A stretch of DNA of 64,000 nucleotides from Mytilus edulis (taxonomy: Eukaryota > Mollusca > Bivalvia > Mytilida > Mytilidae), in assembly GCF_963676685.1 (NCBI RefSeq), contig NC_092344.1, forward strand, positions 97,122,749 to 97,186,748, written 5' to 3'. Positions 21,162-32,555 of the stretch are shown here, piece after piece (positions within the stretch are counted from its first letter, which is position 1; every line of letters begins with the position of its first letter). A program made the translations under genes and the position numbers. The notes under the pieces were generated by a model that saw only the letters and a program-made list of their open reading frames with translations, was not told the DNA's origin and ran no database searches.

Positions 21162-24100
21162 TTTTGATTTATGTATTAATGTCTTATTTTCTTTTACAAG
21201 TGTTGATTTCTCACGTTGTAATTGATAATTTTCTTTCTTTATATCCTCATGCATTTGATTTAATCTAGAAACTTCTGTCTCCAATTCTCCCTTTTTTCGT
21301 TTGAATGACAGTTCTTTTTCTTCTTTGCGTATCTTTTCTTCTTCAGTCATTTGCTTGAACATATCTATCACTCGTTCGTTTTCAGCTTTATCTATTTCAT
21401 ATTTTTCAATTTTTTCGAGAAGTTCAATATTTTTTGCTTCTTTCATTAGTTTATGATGAATCTACAAAATATTTAAAGGAGAATCATATAGTCACAGCCA
21501 TAAAATGTAACCTATTTTTCGCATGTAAGTGGTCGATATCAGGTTAATCAGAATATATTACAAAATCCGTATGTATTCACTTTCGTATGACAGATCAATA
21601 TGCATTCACTTTCAGTTTTAACAGTAAAATTTGAAATTATCATTTCGTGCAACACAGTTTCATTTTTCACATCCAAATTGTATATTTTTAGTGCTTCATC
21701 AATTCATTAAAGAAATATACTTTAATTAAAAGCTTTGATGAGGATAAAGAAGAAAATGAGAACACACGATAGAGCCCTTTCTGTTTGATAGGGATGATTT
21801 TTTTGTTTGACTAAGGAACGTAGCATATACATGACACGTATGACTTGAATATTTGTTTTTTAATCTTAAGTTAAATATATGTATATAATCATAAATAGTG
21901 TATGCCTGAAAAAATAAAAGCATCTCGTATGTATAAGGATCCATCTGATGTTACAAATTCTCAACATAAAATGTACGCTAATTAGTTTTACCGTGTTAAA
22001 TCTGTGTGTGAGTTTAGGATAACACCAATTATCAAATTAGATTGACTTTTGTACTGAAAAGCAGCTAGTGCGCTTTTTGTATAAGCTCGCGTACAGATTC
22101 ACACAAACATAACCACCACAAAATTATTATTTATCGATCCAGTTTTTTACATTTTTTTTTTATTAAGTTCTACGTTTTAGCTCAGTTTAATTATTTGAAT
22201 GTCAAAATAATAAAATTAAAACATCTTGCCTCACTTTTGAATATCAATTATATGGTCATTTTTATAAATTTTCTGTTTACAAAACTTTGAATATTTCGAA
22301 AAACTAAGGATTGTCTTACCCCAGGAATAGATTACCGTAACCGTATTCGGCTCAACTTTTTTTGAATTTCGGGTCCTCAATGCTCTTCAACTTTGTATTT
22401 GTTCGGCTTTTTAACTGTTTTGATCTGAGCGTCACTGATGAGTCTTATGTAGACGAAACGTGCGTCTGGAGTATTAAGTTATAATCCTGGTACCTATTTT
22501 TTTTCTAGTACCAGTGATGTATATAATTACTTTTAATATAAAATAAATCTGTAAGACAGTAATGATAGTCTATTCAGTATAATAAATTAAATAACACATA
22601 ACTGAGAGGGTGATAGAGTAGATTGGTACCACTCGAATAAGCATTGTCAACCTTGGCTTCGCTGCAGTTGACAATGTTTTCTGATCTATGTATTATTTGT
22701 ATACTGCTACTTCTAGAAATAATAATCATAATAATTGTCAAATTTAAAACAAAACAATAAAAATATTTATTTAATCCAAGTCTGTGGATATATATGCGGA
22801 TAGTTGTAAAACATAAAGTGGCAAATTAAATTCATGTTGAGGTCGAGAAAGTTATATAAACTAAACTTCTACTTTTTACTAGATCGAATCTCTAATCTAA
22901 AATTTTAGCTTGCCAGTTAGCATAACAATCCCATGGAAAACATTTCATACGACTCGAAAATAACATTCTGACTCTAAGGCGACCAGTATTTGCTCTTTGT
23001 ATTACATACGAGTTCAAAGCGGTGACATACAGTGGCACTTACAAGTTCAATAACAGAAAGGCGATAAATACCAAAAGGACATTCAAACTAAAAAACAAAC
23101 TGAAATTCTGGGACAAAAACGAAAACGACTTTAGACAAAACAAAAGTAGACAAAACACAACATCAAATTAGGTTATGAAACACGGACTCCTTTAAAAAGA
23201 ACTATGGCGATCTCAAATGCTCCGAAGGGAAGCGAATCCTGCCAAACATGTGAAACCAGTCACGTGGTTCATGTTAGTACAAATCGTTGATAGTTCTAAC
23301 TTGAAGAAAAGTGAATGGGATTGTCGTTTTGACAATTGAAATATATCCGTCGTCATTTCCGAAACATATTTGATATAGGCCAACCAACTTGCGATAGCGT
23401 TTGTATCATTTTTGAAGGTAGTAATATTTCACCTTCACCCCTAAAAACTCGTTGTTCAGTAGCTTCCGTGTGATAAGTAACACTATGTTGCTAAAGTCAT
23501 GATAAGAAATGCAACCTCTGAAATATAGTGTCAACTAGGAGATATGTACTCCGTATGCAGTCGCTGCTGGTATGTTGCTATATGGAAATGATAAGTGCTC
23601 AAATTGGTGAAATAAATCATCTTTTTTCGTAAAATTTTGTTCTCAAAGACCCCTATTGTCAATTTCTGGATGTAAGTGACGATATGATACACACCTAACT
23701 GTATAGGTTGTAGCCTTAGGTTCAAGATCGATGGGATAGAAGAGTTCAACATAGTCAAAATTGAATAATTTACTGAGAGAACATCATCTATATAGCGGAG
23801 GTAAAGCCTAGTGCTAGCGCCATTTTTATTTTGTAAATCAAAATATCAAGCATCTTGATAATGTCAGTCTTAGATAAGGTTTTGTTATGATGTTTTTACA
23901 AAATTTGATTTACCTCTCTCAATATAAGATAATTGTACCTACATTCGGCAGTTTTTTTAATTGAAACAAAGCAAGACATACTCTTTCGATTTTTCTTTTG
24001 GTTTGGAATTAGGTATACGTGTCTTTTGTCAAGAGAAGAAAATTCAAATGTTTTAACAATGTTTTAACAGGACTTGATTGTATGCACTCGAACAGCTCTC

Positions 24101-27100
24101 GTGAATTTGTTAACCGCACCCACCCTCCCCTTTCCATCAAAGACAAGAATTGAATAATATGAATGCTTCACCTCTTAGAACACAAAAGTGAGTGCCTTGT
24201 TAGGAGAATAAAAAATAATCAAAAATAACGTTTCGTATTGATACTGAATATTACTGGGTACAAAACAAAATGTGTTTATCATAGTTGAATGACAATGGAA
24301 TTCATGAATGCGAAGTGTACTTACAATAGTAACATTTACTTACATATAAATCTCCTTTGTAAACTTTTTTTTTGTTTTTTATGTCATTACATTTAAAATA
24401 AATTTGAAATATATAACCTGAGTTTCCCATTCTCGTATCTCTGCTGGTCTAAGAGGACCAAATAGGCAGGCATCACTTTTTTGATATACGTCTCCGTTTG
24501 CTGTGTATAGTCGATTGAATTTATCCACGGTGTAAAATGTGATCTCTAAGACAAAAATATCATCTGTAAAAGAAGTGCATTTAATGTTAGAAAATGTAGA
24601 TCTGTAATTTTAGGTTGTCAAACGGTGAAATGTATGCATTCTGTTATAATTTTTTCCAGTGCAAAATGAAGATCGTTTGGTATCCTTGTAGCTTTCAAGG
24701 AATTTCCAATTGTCTGTGTTTGGTGGTCTTTATATAACATAACTTCTATTCATTCTCTTTTTTTGGTTAAAGTCTGTATTGAACTTCAGCTTAAGTTATA
24801 GACTTTGAGATTTTGTATTTTATGATGTCTATCTGTGCTATATTTTCCTTTTTTGGGGGAGAAGGGACAGAGAGTCATTGACTTATGCATTAAATTTTAA
24901 TATTATCATTCTTCGTATATTCAAAACATTTTGCTCTAAATTTCTCTCTTTGTACTATAGTTGCGTTTATGGGGGATTATTTTGTTGTTAAAGTTGAATA
25001 AAAGATTGAAAACAACACGTTTAATAATTTCAATGCGTCCGTAGCGCTTTTCTGGATTTATCTTCAAAAAAAAAATAGCCAAATTCATCTAAAGTCAACT
25101 TTGCCTGATGGAGTTGAAACCTTAGTTGCTTAATAATTTCAAAATTTATAAACGGACAATTTTAGAACAATTTGTTAAATCATGTCAGTACCGAAGTACT
25201 GACTTCTTAACTGATGATACCCTCGGGGACTGATAGTCCACAAGCAGAGGTATCGACCCAGTGATGTAAAAAATTGAAAACAGCACGTTAAATAATTTCC
25301 ATGCGTCCGAAGCACTCTTCTGGATTTACATCCATTAGGAACGCTCAAAGCGAAACATTTGAAATCCGAGGATGGATAAGAGAGCATTGAAATTACTAAA
25401 CGAGATGCATTTAGAGACCTTACGAGTTCAAAGGACAGTGTGCTCTAGTGACGGATTTTATCTGTTCTGTTATTAAGAAATATATTTTCATAAAAAATAT
25501 TCAATAAAAGCAATAAAAATAACTGATAGATACTTTTTACCTAGATCATATCCATCTGCTCTGCGCACTGGTACAAACGTTACACTGTAATGAATTGTAC
25601 TGAGAGGAGGATTCAAATCACACTTCATTATCTGCGCAATTCGTCTTCTTAGACGATCTCTTTTCTCATGATTGCAATGCAGTCCTACAACTCGTCCTGA
25701 ATTAGAAAGAAACATTTCACATACTTAATGAATATGTCTTTGTTTGTAAAATTTTTAAATTCTGAAACTGTTTTCCCATGGCACTAAACATGAAATCTAA
25801 TCTGTAGACAAAGACACAAAGAAGTATACTGCATGATTGAAATTACAAAATCGGGTGATGCAAGATCATTACATTAGCTGCATCAAACTTGTCTATCAAT
25901 TTTAGTCTTAAACGGTTATTTTTATCTTAAAATCGTTCGAAATTCTAGACAATAAATAAATCAGCCCAGTTCAGTCTTTCATTAAATTTTTAGACTTATC
26001 CACTGCAGTAACTGCAGTAAATTCAGTAATATCAGACAAGGGTTTGCGATTAATTTAGTATTGTTCAGTAGCTTGAAATACAATTAAGTATGATGTTGAC
26101 TAGTACATGTAATTAACAACTACTGAACAGTCTGCTCATAGTCTGAACAGACCGCAATCGACTTTTAGCGAATTTACTGAAGTAGTAAGTCTGAAAAATT
26201 AGAGCGAGGGGCTTGCCCAAAGCTCTTATTTTCATAGTATATACCTTTAATACACTATCCAGTTTAGCACATATTTAGATCTTGAGTAATCCTGTAATTG
26301 GTCTATTGATATGTTTTGGCTGACTAGGTGTAGCTCATTTACGTAGTTTTCTAAATCTACTCACTATTATCATTGTAAGATGTTGACTCCAGAATGAAAA
26401 GATTGTAGTTTCTGGTGTAAGTATGTTTATTGGTTTATTTGTGTAAAGAGGAGGGACGAAAGATACCAAAGGGACAGTCAAACTCATAAATCTAAAACAA
26501 ACTGACAACGCCATGGCTAAAAATGAAAAAGAAAAACAGAAAAACAATAGTACACATGACACAACATAGAAAACTAAAGAATAAACAACACGAACTCCAC
26601 AAAAAACTAGGGGTGATCTCAGGTGCTCCGGAAGGGTAAGCAGATCCTGCTCCACATGTGGCACCCGTCGTGTTGCTTATGTGCTTATGTATCAAGCTGT
26701 GTTTAACTATACATTATAAATTTTAAAACATATAGATAGTTTACAGAGGCAGCTCCAAAAAGATGGTGGTGGAAAACGCTCGAAATGACAAATGTAAAAC
26801 AATTCAAATGCGAAAACTAACAGCCTAATTTATGTGCATAATAATAAACAAAAACAAATATGCTGCACAGCAACCAACAAAGGACAACAACAATTAAAAG
26901 CTCCTGACTTGGGACAGGCATATACAAAATATGACAGGTAATACTCGTTTGAAGGCGCAAAACATCCCATAACCTATGACAATGGTGTAACAGTACAACA
27001 TTAGACCAAACTTTAAAAATCAGTGAAAAGGCTAACTCATCAGCTGGATACAAATGGAAACATGTATACCCAAATGTGCGTTTTTCAATATCTGTTAATT

Positions 27101-28080
27101 TCACTTATCGTTAATTTCGTTTAACCCTAGGTCGTATCTTATTGATATATACACTACTTTTCTATACTCGGAACGACTGTCAATAGTTGGAGACAACATG
27201 TTACAAAACCCTGATTGTATTCTATCCATCTTAACTAAAGTTCAAGATATTAATAAGCTCATCACAGATACCAGGACTAAATTTTATATATACGCCAGAC
27301 GCGTTTTGTCTACAAAAGACTCATCAGTGACGCTCGGATCCAAAAAATTTAAAAAAAAAAAGCCAAAAATATAGTACGAAGTTGAAGAGCATTGAGATCC
27401 AAAATTCCTAAAAGTGTTGCCAAATACAGCTAAGTTAATCTATGCCTGAGGTAGAAAAGCCTTAGTATTTAAAAAAATTAAACAGTTAATTTATAAATAT
27501 AACAATATCAATGATAATTCATGTCAGCACAAAAAGTATAGTAAACATTTCTGAATTTACACATATTACAGTAGCTCTGAATAAAACATGTTACAAGTTT
27601 CTTATTACCTTTATCGTTAACACCAACATATACCGTTCCCTTTTCTCTGTTGTTCACAATACCACATGCATAATTTGCAAGACACCTTTTCTGTCCAGTT
27701 CTCAAAAAGTTTTCCTCGATATTGCCACCTCCTTCTTTAAATTCTTTTTGTCTAGTTTCGTCGCCAAGATATTCTTCATATAGATATATAGTTTCAGGTC
27801 TTTTACTTTGTATCCTTTTAGCAAATATCTTTTTGTAAGATGCGGCTATTTGTGTGAATTTGAATCCACTATTATTTATACTGTTGCTGATTTCCTGTAC
27901 TTCATCGAATGATTGTAAATATATAATCGCGGACTTTGTATCTCCACAATCTTCTATATCCAAGTTATCCACTGATATGTCTACATTAAATTTCTTTAAT
28001 ACATCCTTGATTGCTTGTTTAAGAATTGTATCGTTTTCCCATTTTAAATTATTAACTTCGATGACAAATTCTGTCGACAT
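21162..28080 (-). CDS. Schlafen-like protein: AlbA_2 domain plus coiled coil (four exons, 3' incomplete)
   Basis: Exons in transcript order: 28080-27609, 25696-25541, 24545-24418, 21461-21162. All junctions are GT-AG and reading phase is kept across all four, giving 352 codons. Residues ~1-85 are an N-terminal segment I do not recognise. About 105-265 forms a Schlafen AlbA_2-type domain: 'YLGDETRQKEFK', then 'ANYACGIVNN...GTVYVGVNDKG' running across the first junction into 'RVVGLH' and 'RLRRRIAQIM'. Exon 4 is a highly charged Lys/Glu coiled coil of about 100 residues. A GTATGT donor after exon 4 implies further exons not found. AlbA_2 domains occur in Schlafen proteins, which act on nucleic acids; the function here is inferred only by family. 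The start ATG at 28080 opens the frame. Introns hold PLE debris and hammerhead-type repeats. Confidence 0.8.
22255..22505 (+). repeat. Hammerhead-type dispersed repeat (single unit, intron 3)
   Basis: Same order of blocks as the 355-bp unit: 'gtttacaaaactttgaa', 'aaactaagga', 'ccccaggaatagatta', 'gggtcctcaatgctcttcaa', the ribozyme block and 'ttataatcctggtacc'. Its sense is opposite to the host gene. Confidence 0.75.
22435..22473 (+). ncRNA. Hammerhead ribozyme core, nearly intact
   Basis: CUGAUGA, stem II GUCU-UAUGU-AGAC and GAAA are all canonical. Stem III is weakened (CGU against GAG), with UA at the cleavage site. Stem I partners are not obvious. Possibly weakly active or dead. Confidence 0.6.
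23040..24010 (-). pseudogene. Decayed PLE RT fragment with 3' tail (intron 3 of Schlafen-like gene)
   Basis: The minus strand encodes YIDDVLSVNYS at about 23765-23800, then, with several frame changes, remnants matching the RT thumb ('FPYSNIPAATAYGV' region near 23555-23590) and C-terminus to about 23380. The 3' tail at 23040-23270 matches 26440-26690. It is a PLE of the same broad type as at 5734 but a different family, with multiple stops and shifts. Confidence 0.75.
24011..24417. other. Intronic sequence, nothing recognised
   Basis: AT-rich intron between the PLE debris and exon 3 of the Schlafen-like gene. No repeat or motif was recognised beyond poly-T tracts. Confidence 0.4.
25030..25345 (-). 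repeat. Dispersed repeat ends, including 'cggggactgatagtccac' hairpin block
   Basis: 25160-25270 contains 'gtaccgaagtactgac', 'gataccctcggggac' and 'gcagaggtatcgacccagt', the conserved hairpin end of the 355-bp unit family. 25030-25065 and 25295-25345 carry 'gcgtccg.agcgc...tctggattta', part of another dispersed family also at 13885-13935 and 37095-37140. Confidence 0.6.
25700..26430. other. Intron 1 of Schlafen-like gene, mostly unrecognised
   Basis: No gene or known repeat was seen. A short inverted relation exists between 'actgcagtaaattcagtaa' (26008-26028) and 'gcgaatttactgaagtag' (26168-26186), which may mark a small MITE (~25970-26205). Confidence 0.35.
26440..26690 (-). repeat. 3' tail of second PLE family (solo)
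   Basis: Minus-strand counterpart of 19360-19600: 'gatctcaggtgctccggaagggtaagcagatcc' region and 'ccacatgtggcacccg'. No RT is attached, so it is a severely 5'-truncated insertion. Spurious open frames run through it. Confidence 0.65.
27250..27530 (-). repeat. Hammerhead-type dispersed repeat, ribozyme G12 mutated
   Basis: A single unit reading on the minus strand. At 27289-27326 CUGAUGA and stem II (GUCU/AGAC) are intact, but GAAA reads AAAA, which should abolish cleavage. It ends at 'cacaaaaagtatag' just upstream of the exon-1 donor of the Schlafen-like gene. Confidence 0.7.
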
Positions 28081-28860
28081 ATTCTAGTGAAATTTAAAAT
28101 GCATTTATCAAAGGAAATTGGTCGATAATTAATGTATTTGCAGTTGCTATGTAACACTCAATGGATATCTATTTTCTAAAAATGGTTATCATTCAAGGAA
28201 GTAAAATACCCGGTTTGTTGTTTTATTTTTTGATATTGTTTCGAAATTTCAATTGAAATGAAATATTACAACATCTAAATTTTTTAAACTGTACTGAAAT
28301 TTGTCGTTAATTTCATGCGAAAAATTGTTATTTAGATGGTCTTAATTAGGCAATGCATATATATAGACACATTGTTGACACTGTAATACGGTTTTTTAAA
28401 TGGGCAAGGACTATATTTATATATTTTCATGAAAGGAAAACAAGACGACCTCAAACATGATGTCAAAGTAACACAGATTTTATATCTATTTAAAATCGTT
28501 TAACTGCCTATGAATACATGAATGCAGAAAAATGACACATTTCAATTTATACTTTTTTTGATATAACCATTAAAATTTAAAACTGACTTTGAATATAGAA
28601 AACTGATACATGCTACATGTTGTGAAAAAGATCTACAAAAAACAATACGACCAAAAATATTACTAGTATGTTATATACATATATACATTCATGGATCTAC
28701 AATCCGTCGATACCTGTATCTTGGCATTGCACAATGCCATGTTTTTCTCTGTCTGTTTATGACGTCTTATACTAAATCCATTGCATGTTTGATGTGTACG
28801 GATTGATAATTTAGTCTTAGATGCATGATTATTTTATATATAAGTTCTTAGTGGCATTGA
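28081..28860. other. 5' flank of Schlafen-like gene
   Basis: No gene seen. 28090-28270 is alignable with 33015-33200, the flank of the decayed exon-1 paralogue, so the duplication included the upstream region and probably the promoter. No clear TATA box or initiator could be assigned. Confidence 0.45.
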
Positions 28861-29140
28861 ACTAGCTGTCAGTTAACTGCAAGTACTCTCAGATGTGTAC
28901 CTAGTGTCTTTTTGTTGTTGGGATGTACAAGTACCCCGCTATGTCCTCTTGTATTTTTGTCCATCTGATGAGTTACGCCTTTTTCAACTGATTTTTATAG
29001 TTTGCTCTTATGTTGTACTGTTAAACCAGTGTCCAAGGTTAGTGGGAAGGTTGGGATCCCGCTAAAATGTAACCCCGCCACAGTATGTGTGTTTGTGCTA
29101 TGTATGTTTGTGCCTGTCCCAAGTCAGGAGCCTGTAATTT
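28860..29140 (+). repeat. Dispersed repeat fragment ending 'ctgtcccaagtcaggagcctg'
   Basis: Shares 'gatgagttacgcc...aactgattttt' with 13450-13495 and 37685-37720, and 'cctgtcccaagtcaggagcc' with several other positions (reversed). No coding potential. Confidence 0.45.
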
Positions 29141-29141
29141 A

Positions 29142-29308
29142 GGAGATAACTGTATTGTATTTTAAGCTCCGACGGCATCAATTGGGGATTTGATGGTCGC
29201 AAATTAAGTTTACTGGCGACGCGTTAGCGGAGACAGTAAACGGGTATTTGCGACCATCAAATCCAAAATTGATGCCGTCGGAGCTTAAAACACAATATTG
29301 TTATCTCC
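29142..29308. repeat. 167-bp long inverted repeat (hairpin)
   Basis: Arms of about 74 bp, from GGAGATAAC to GTTATCTCC, pair almost perfectly (only a handful of mismatches) around an ~18-nt loop 'gcgacgcgttagcggaga'. It could be a fold-back MITE or a transcribed hairpin. No flanking direct repeat was established. Confidence 0.8.
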
Positions 29309-29519
29309 ATTCTAATGAAACTGACATAAAACAACGTTAAAACATGTATTTAAAATCTGTCAAATGCCGTCTGCGCTTGCGCGTGCGTCCCATAGCATCA
29401 ATAGTCAATTGATGCCATGTAAGAAAGTGACGTTATCCAATCAAAATGAACGTTACAAACGTTGTTGCATTAGAATCAGTGGTTGTCGTTAGTTTATGTG
29501 TTACATGTTTGTTCTCCGT

Positions 29520-30925
29520 TCATTTTTTGTACATAAATAAAGACAACAGTAGTATACTGCAGAAACAAAACAGAAACACGCCATTAAAATGTAACACACA
29601 GAAACGAACTATAATATAATAATGGCCATTTTCCTGACTTGGTACAGGAAATTTTAAGAAAAAAAATGCTGGTTGAACCTGGTTTTGTGACATGACAAAA
29701 CCTTCCGCTTGTAGGCAATGTGAAATATAACATTAAAATCATAAGATTACTTGACAGAACTACAATACAAATAAACGGGAGAACATATAAGACAGAGAAA
29801 CACACGAATAATAGCTAACAAAAGGTACCAGGTTTAAAATTTAACACGTCAGACGCACGTTTCTTCGACACAAATCAACCCCAAGGGTGACTGGGGTATA
29901 TAAATATGGTCACTTGGTCTTCTCCCGACCGGCAGTAAAACGCTTGCTGAAGCGGGGCGTCCGTTTGGCTGTGCGGAATGTATCAAGCTCGCAGTCACGT
30001 CCGGTCAGAAGGAGGACGTTAAATCCGATGCCTCGTGTTAATAGAGTGCCACGCTCTTTTCATGTTAAGAACCCTTGCAACCACTCTTTGAGGGGTCCGT
30101 AGGTGACCTGTTGCAAGGCAAAATTTCTGTCCCTATCCAATATACCCTAATTTTCATGTGGCAGTCCAAATTTCCCCGACCATCATCCTAGATGGCCTCT
30201 ATTACAATAACCTACCTATTGTATTTATTGTGAACTTGTTCTCGTCCTGAATATGTATGAAATATTTGCCACTGGACGTTAAGCAACCAACAATCAATTA
30301 ATCAATCAATCGACACAAAGCTAACAAGTAACGCTCAGATGAAAAACGTTCGAAAGCCAAACCAAGTACAAAATTGAAAAGCACTGAGGACCAAAAGTTC
30401 CAAAAAGTTGTGACCAATACGACTAGGGGTTTTTGCCTGGGATAAGAACGTCCTTATTTTTTGGAATAATTCATACTTTTGCAAACAGTAAATTCTATAA
30501 AATGACTAGATAGATAAACATGATAAAACCGAAGAAGTGACTAGCTATAGAATAAAAACGGATACATTGCATAAAGCAACCTAAACCAGCACATAATTTT
30601 ACACACCCGAGTTAGCCAAAGCCATCAACGCACAAGCGACGTCACATTTGAATTTCTAAATAATAATTCCCAAAAATAAGATAGAATTAGGATAGAATTC
30701 AAGATTAGATTTGTAATACTGATATAACAGTTATTAATAACAATGAAAATTACAATACTAATACATATCAAATTGTGGTAGTAATTAGATAAAAACTAAA
30801 ATTTTATAAATGAACTGGGTGATTAATCATCTTTACCGTAACACACGAATATAACAGAAAAATATTAGATTAACAACTACAAACGATAAGACATTAGACA
30901 CAATCCGATTGGAATAACGTTTTTT
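29520..30925 (-). mobile_element. Solo noncoding PLE unit (pseudo-LTR-like), split by a SINE
   Basis: Contains in one piece both the 5' noncoding region of the PLE (29535-29864, like 1560-2130) and its 3' noncoding region (30320-30920, like 4640-5600), joined through the relic ribozyme block with no coding region. This is what a solo pseudo-LTR, or a noncoding derivative of the PLE junction, should look like. Divergence from the 1-11030 copies is moderate. A SINE occupies 29875-30309. Confidence 0.7.
29875..30309 (+). mobile_element. SINE with 'caatcaatcaat' tail and 10-bp target duplication
   Basis: A 435-bp insert flanked by tcgacacaaa (29865-29874 and 30310-30319). The 3' part ('ttgcaaggcaaaatttctg...ccactggacgttaagcaacc' and a (caat)n tail) recurs without the 5' part at 49889-50093. 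A 10-bp duplication and simple tail fit LINE-mediated retroposition. No convincing Pol III A/B boxes were identified, so the 5' head origin is open. Confidence 0.75.
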
Positions 30926-30929
30926 TTTT

Positions 30930-31095
30930 ATTTGAATTGTTTTACATTGTCATTTCGGGGCTTTTTATAGCTGACTATGCAGTATGGGCTTTGTTTGAAG
31001 GCCGTACAGTGACCTATAGTTATTAATTTCTGTGTCATTTTGGTCTTTTGGGGAGAGTTGTCTCGTTGGTAATCATACCACATCTTTTTTTGTAA
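30930..31095 (+). repeat. Mussel dispersed repeat ('acattgtcatttcgggg...catcttttttt')
   Basis: Matches 44140-44320 and parts of 17220-17370 and 42070-42215, ending 'ggtaatcataccacatcttt' with a T-run. Confidence 0.6.
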
Positions 31096-31200
31096 TTCAT
31101 CAATAGCTTATAGCTACGGGCACATAAACTTCTTATCAATTTATTAATCATATCTTCATGCCTGGATATTCCAGATCTTTGTATCTGAACCTCCTCATTA

Positions 31201-31302
31201 GAAACGTATAGTTTTATCGTATTTGTACCGTAAATAAATGCTTGTTTTATCACCCCTCTCTATATTCCATTCGAATATTTTTTCTTTATTTCCATCACAG
31301 GT
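31201..31302 (-). other. Possible isolated exon, unassigned
   Basis: After a good acceptor (ttattttttag) the minus strand is open for ~33 codons with Cys-Asp-Gly and Trp (CDGNKEKIFEW) and mixed composition unlike the flanking repeats. A stop at 31198 and no clear donor make this weak. Family unknown. Confidence 0.2.
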
Positions 31303-32555
31303 CTAAAAAATAACTGCTAGAAAAGTACGACAACCCAACATTATCTTTCAACTTTACGTGCCGCTATCAAAATGATGTTCTTTCATCCCATACTTGGATG
31401 TATGGTGATTTGTTGATCGCATCCGTCCCACTGAACTTTACTAACATCACATACACATTATTTCTTATAAAGATGAGTAGTTGTTGTATGATGACCAAAA
31501 TGAGACAACTATCAACCAGTGTTCAAATAAGTAGATTAAAGCAATTATAAGTCATCGTGCGATCTTGAGGAATGTTAAAAACCCATACCGTATATTCGTC
31601 AATATAAGACCCCAATCTGTAAAAATTCAACGAAAAAAACATTCTAAAATAGGAAACATCTCTGTGTCTTATTCATTCTAGAATGATTCAGGATTGACGT
31701 GAAAGTAAAATACACCTTAAACGACCATTTTTAAAAATCTAATCATCAGGTATTTCGGCAAGCAGTATTACTAGCGTTTTCTATTTAGCTTTAGTATCAA
31801 TATCTTAGAAAAATATATTGATTTGCATTGGTGCATAATTAGAATGTTTTACTTGATTGACTTTCTTCAAACAAAATTTTTGTAACAGATTCAATAATTT
31901 CGAAGATATACAAGAATTAGTCGGTCACATAATTGATAAATTCATGGTTGACAATCAAAATTGTGTGACCAGTATTAGTTTATTTTATTGCTATTAGAGT
32001 AATATATATATAATTGTCTTCCGCTGAATGCACTGCAGAGAACAAAGGAGTACCAGAAGTCCTTGCGTCTCTCCATTCGGTTTTGTAAGCGGTATTATGT
32101 GTACAATTTTTGTAATATTTATCTAGAAATTGGTATCAAAATTTATATCAGCAATGATTCGGAAAGTTCAAAATCAGGGCCGAAAAACGTTTTTGGAAAG
32201 AGTCATAACCCTTAAAAATATAAAGTACATGAATAGTAACATTACAATCGCTCTCATATGTACAATGTTTTGTTAGATTTTCTTTGTTTTGTTTCGTCGC
32301 TGAGGTATTGTTCATATGCATATGCATGTACAGGTCTTTTACTTTTAACCTTGTTGACATATATCGATGTCTAGAATGTGTTCGCTATCTGGGCGAACTT
32401 GAAACTATTGTTATTAATAGTCGCGACAGCATGTTTGTCATCAATTGATTTTAAACATACAGTGTGTGTTCCACCACACTATTCAATATCCAATTTATCC
32501 ACAGAAAAATCTACATCTGGATTGTTTTTTTAATACATTTCAATTGTGTTTTTTA

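Noticed and set aside
21162..21461. Stand-alone 100-residue coiled-coil gene
   Set aside because: The frame is bounded by a good acceptor and a GTATGT donor, is exactly 300 nt and phase-compatible with the upstream AlbA_2 exons, so it is better read as exon 4 of that gene.
26335..26695. Overlapping frames of 109 and 67 codons as possible membrane proteins
   Set aside because: They lie in the 3' tail of a dispersed PLE family that recurs elsewhere in unrelated frames. The hydrophobicity comes from reading AT-rich repeat DNA.
27511..28087. Plus-strand frames opposite the Schlafen-like exon
   Set aside because: They mirror the minus-strand coding exon, which has splice sites and a recognisable domain; the plus frames have neither.
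29887..30102. 71-codon Arg-rich frame as a small protein
   Set aside because: It lies wholly inside the SINE head, starts and ends without gene context, and is explained by the SINE insertion with its target duplication.
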